The notes beneath the pieces were generated by a model. That model was not told where the DNA came from, did not search any database, and saw only the letters and a list, made by a program, of their open reading frames with translations. From contig JAUWRC010000003.1 of NCBI GenBank assembly GCA_030610745.1, forward strand, positions 1 to 31,192: a stretch of 31,192 bases of DNA, read 5' to 3'. The position numbers were made by a program, and so were the translations under genes. Below are positions 30,236 to 31,192 of the stretch, piece by piece. The stretch comes from Clostridia bacterium (GTDB lineage Bacteria; Aerophobota; Aerophobia; Aerophobales; AE-B3A). Position 1 is the stretch's first letter, and the number at the start of each line of letters is the position of its first letter.

Positions 30236-31173
30236 TGAAAATAGAGCGATTGATTCCCGTAATAGTAGTGGTTATTTTGGGCTTGATTATTTTAGGAGGA
30301 ACCTTATATACTGTAGATCAAACCGAACAGGTGGTCATTACTCAGTTTGGTGAACCTATAGGTGAGCCTATTACTGAACCGGGTCTACACTTTAAGACAC
30401 CTTTTATCCAGAAGGTAAACTCTTTCGAAAAACGCTTCTTAGCCTGGGATGGGCTTCCTACACAGGTTCCTACCAAGGATAAAAGATACATCTGGGTTGA
30501 TACTACGGCCCGATGGAGAATTGTTGACCCTCTTAAGTTTCTGCAAACAGTAGGAGGCGAGAGAACAGCTCTAGGCAGACTCGATGATATCATTGATTCT
30601 GCTACCAGGAATCAGATCACCAGTCACATTCTCTATGAGTTAGTGAGGGACTCAGAGAGGGAATTTGTGGAGACGGAATTAAGCATACAGGTTGAGGAGG
30701 CTATGAGTGAGGTGAAGTATGGTCGGGAGAAGATAAGCCGGGCTATCCTGGAGGAAGCATCTGAGGGCGTTCCTCAATTCGGGATAGAACTAATCGATGT
30801 GAGAATAAAGAGACTCAACTATGTGGAGCAGGTAAGACAGGGAGTTTATTCTCGAATGATTGCCGAGAGAAAAAGGGTAGCTGAGCAATATCGCTCTGAA
30901 GGTGAGGGGGGAAAGGCCGAAATTGAGGGAAGAAAAGAAAAAGAGCTGCAAAGGATCACTTCTGAGGCTTATAGAAAGGCACAGGAGATTAAAGGAGAAG
31001 CTGATGCAGAAGCAACGGCGATATATGCCGGGGCTTACAATAAAGATCCCGAGTTTTACTCATTCTTAAAGACACTGGAGACATACAAGAGTACTCTGGA
31101 TGAGGATACATACTTGATTTTAACCTCGGATAGTGACTTTTATAAGTATCTAAAGAGCCTATCTGCTAATTAG
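30235..31173 (+). CDS. hflC: HflC-like SPFH/band-7 membrane protein
   Basis: This is the partner of HflK. The 312-residue protein has an N-terminal anchor (7-25), then YTVDQTEQVVITQFGEP (25-41) and EPGLHFKTPF (48-57), which are characteristic of HflC. Central GGERTALGRLDDIIDSATRN and RIKRLNYVEQVRQGVYSRMIAERKR strings follow. The C-terminal half is a coiled coil ending in YLKSLSAN. I prefer the ATG at 30235 because the AGGAGG site (30223-30228) is then six bases away. The GTG at 30232 would leave only three. Either way it overlaps the hflK stop. The end of the window follows 19 bases later. Confidence 0.92.
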   Translation: MKIERLIPVIVVVILGLIILGGTLYTVDQTEQVVITQFGEPIGEPITEPGLHFKTPFIQKVNSFEKRFLAWDGLPTQVPTKDKRYIWVDTTARWRIVDPLKFLQTVGGERTALGRLDDIIDSATRNQITSHILYELVRDSEREFVETELSIQVEEAMSEVKYGREKISRAILEEASEGVPQFGIELIDVRIKRLNYVEQVRQGVYSRMIAERKRVAEQYRSEGEGGKAEIEGRKEKELQRITSEAYRKAQEIKGEADAEATAIYAGAYNKDPEFYSFLKTLETYKSTLDEDTYLILTSDSDFYKYLKSLSAN

Positions 31174-31192
31174 TGAATAGTGTATCGAAAGG

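Overview
The window is a gene-dense bacterial segment of moderate-to-low GC content. It looks like chromosome of an uncultured, probably anaerobic, candidate-phylum-type bacterium. The basis is a V/A-type ATPase (subunits H and I), an M42 peptidase, a PorV/UPF0164-type outer-membrane protein (so a diderm cell), a bacterial inositol-phosphate pathway, and many unusual intergenic repeats. I cannot name the phylum from the sequence alone. ATG, GTG and TTG starts are all used, and four readable sigma70-like promoters are present.

Layout. (1) Bases 1-6447, plus strand: the tail of a ThiL-like kinase, then gap, pgk, a foreign-looking AT-rich three-gene cassette (TIGR04255-type protein, acidic unknown protein, HEPN/UPF0332-like protein), tpiA, secG and an M42 aminopeptidase. 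This is a lower-glycolysis operon interrupted by the cassette. (2) Bases 6565-18482, minus strand, read from right to left: proA, a Sua5/YrdC-tyrosine phosphatase fusion, dCMP deaminase, V-ATPase subunits H and I, an iron alcohol dehydrogenase, nagB and a PIN-toxin remnant; then, from its own promoter, xseA, xseB, a DUF212 membrane protein, NAD kinase and a PorV-like barrel. (3) Bases 18675-31173, plus strand: a surface-glycosylation block (a 1298-residue double GT-C glycosyltransferase fusion, a membrane-anchored copy of its carbohydrate-binding-like domain, a second GT-C-like protein and a methyltransferase); an inositol block (ino1, inositol-phosphate cytidylyltransferase, CDP-alcohol phosphotransferase); then hflK and hflC from their own promoter.

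The intergenic gaps hold a mosaic of short repeats. One family is a hairpin built on GTAGCGGT...ACCGCTAC (three loci). The other is made of permuted words such as ACGAGCAACGAGATACGA and GTTCGTTGTTCATAGTTC. The two sit side by side at several loci and run into the 3' ends of two genes.

The best candidates for something undescribed are the HEPN cassette inside the glycolytic operon, the double glycosyltransferase with its stand-alone lectin-like partner, the CDP-alcohol phosphotransferase with an altered active-site motif beside ino1, and the repeat mosaic.
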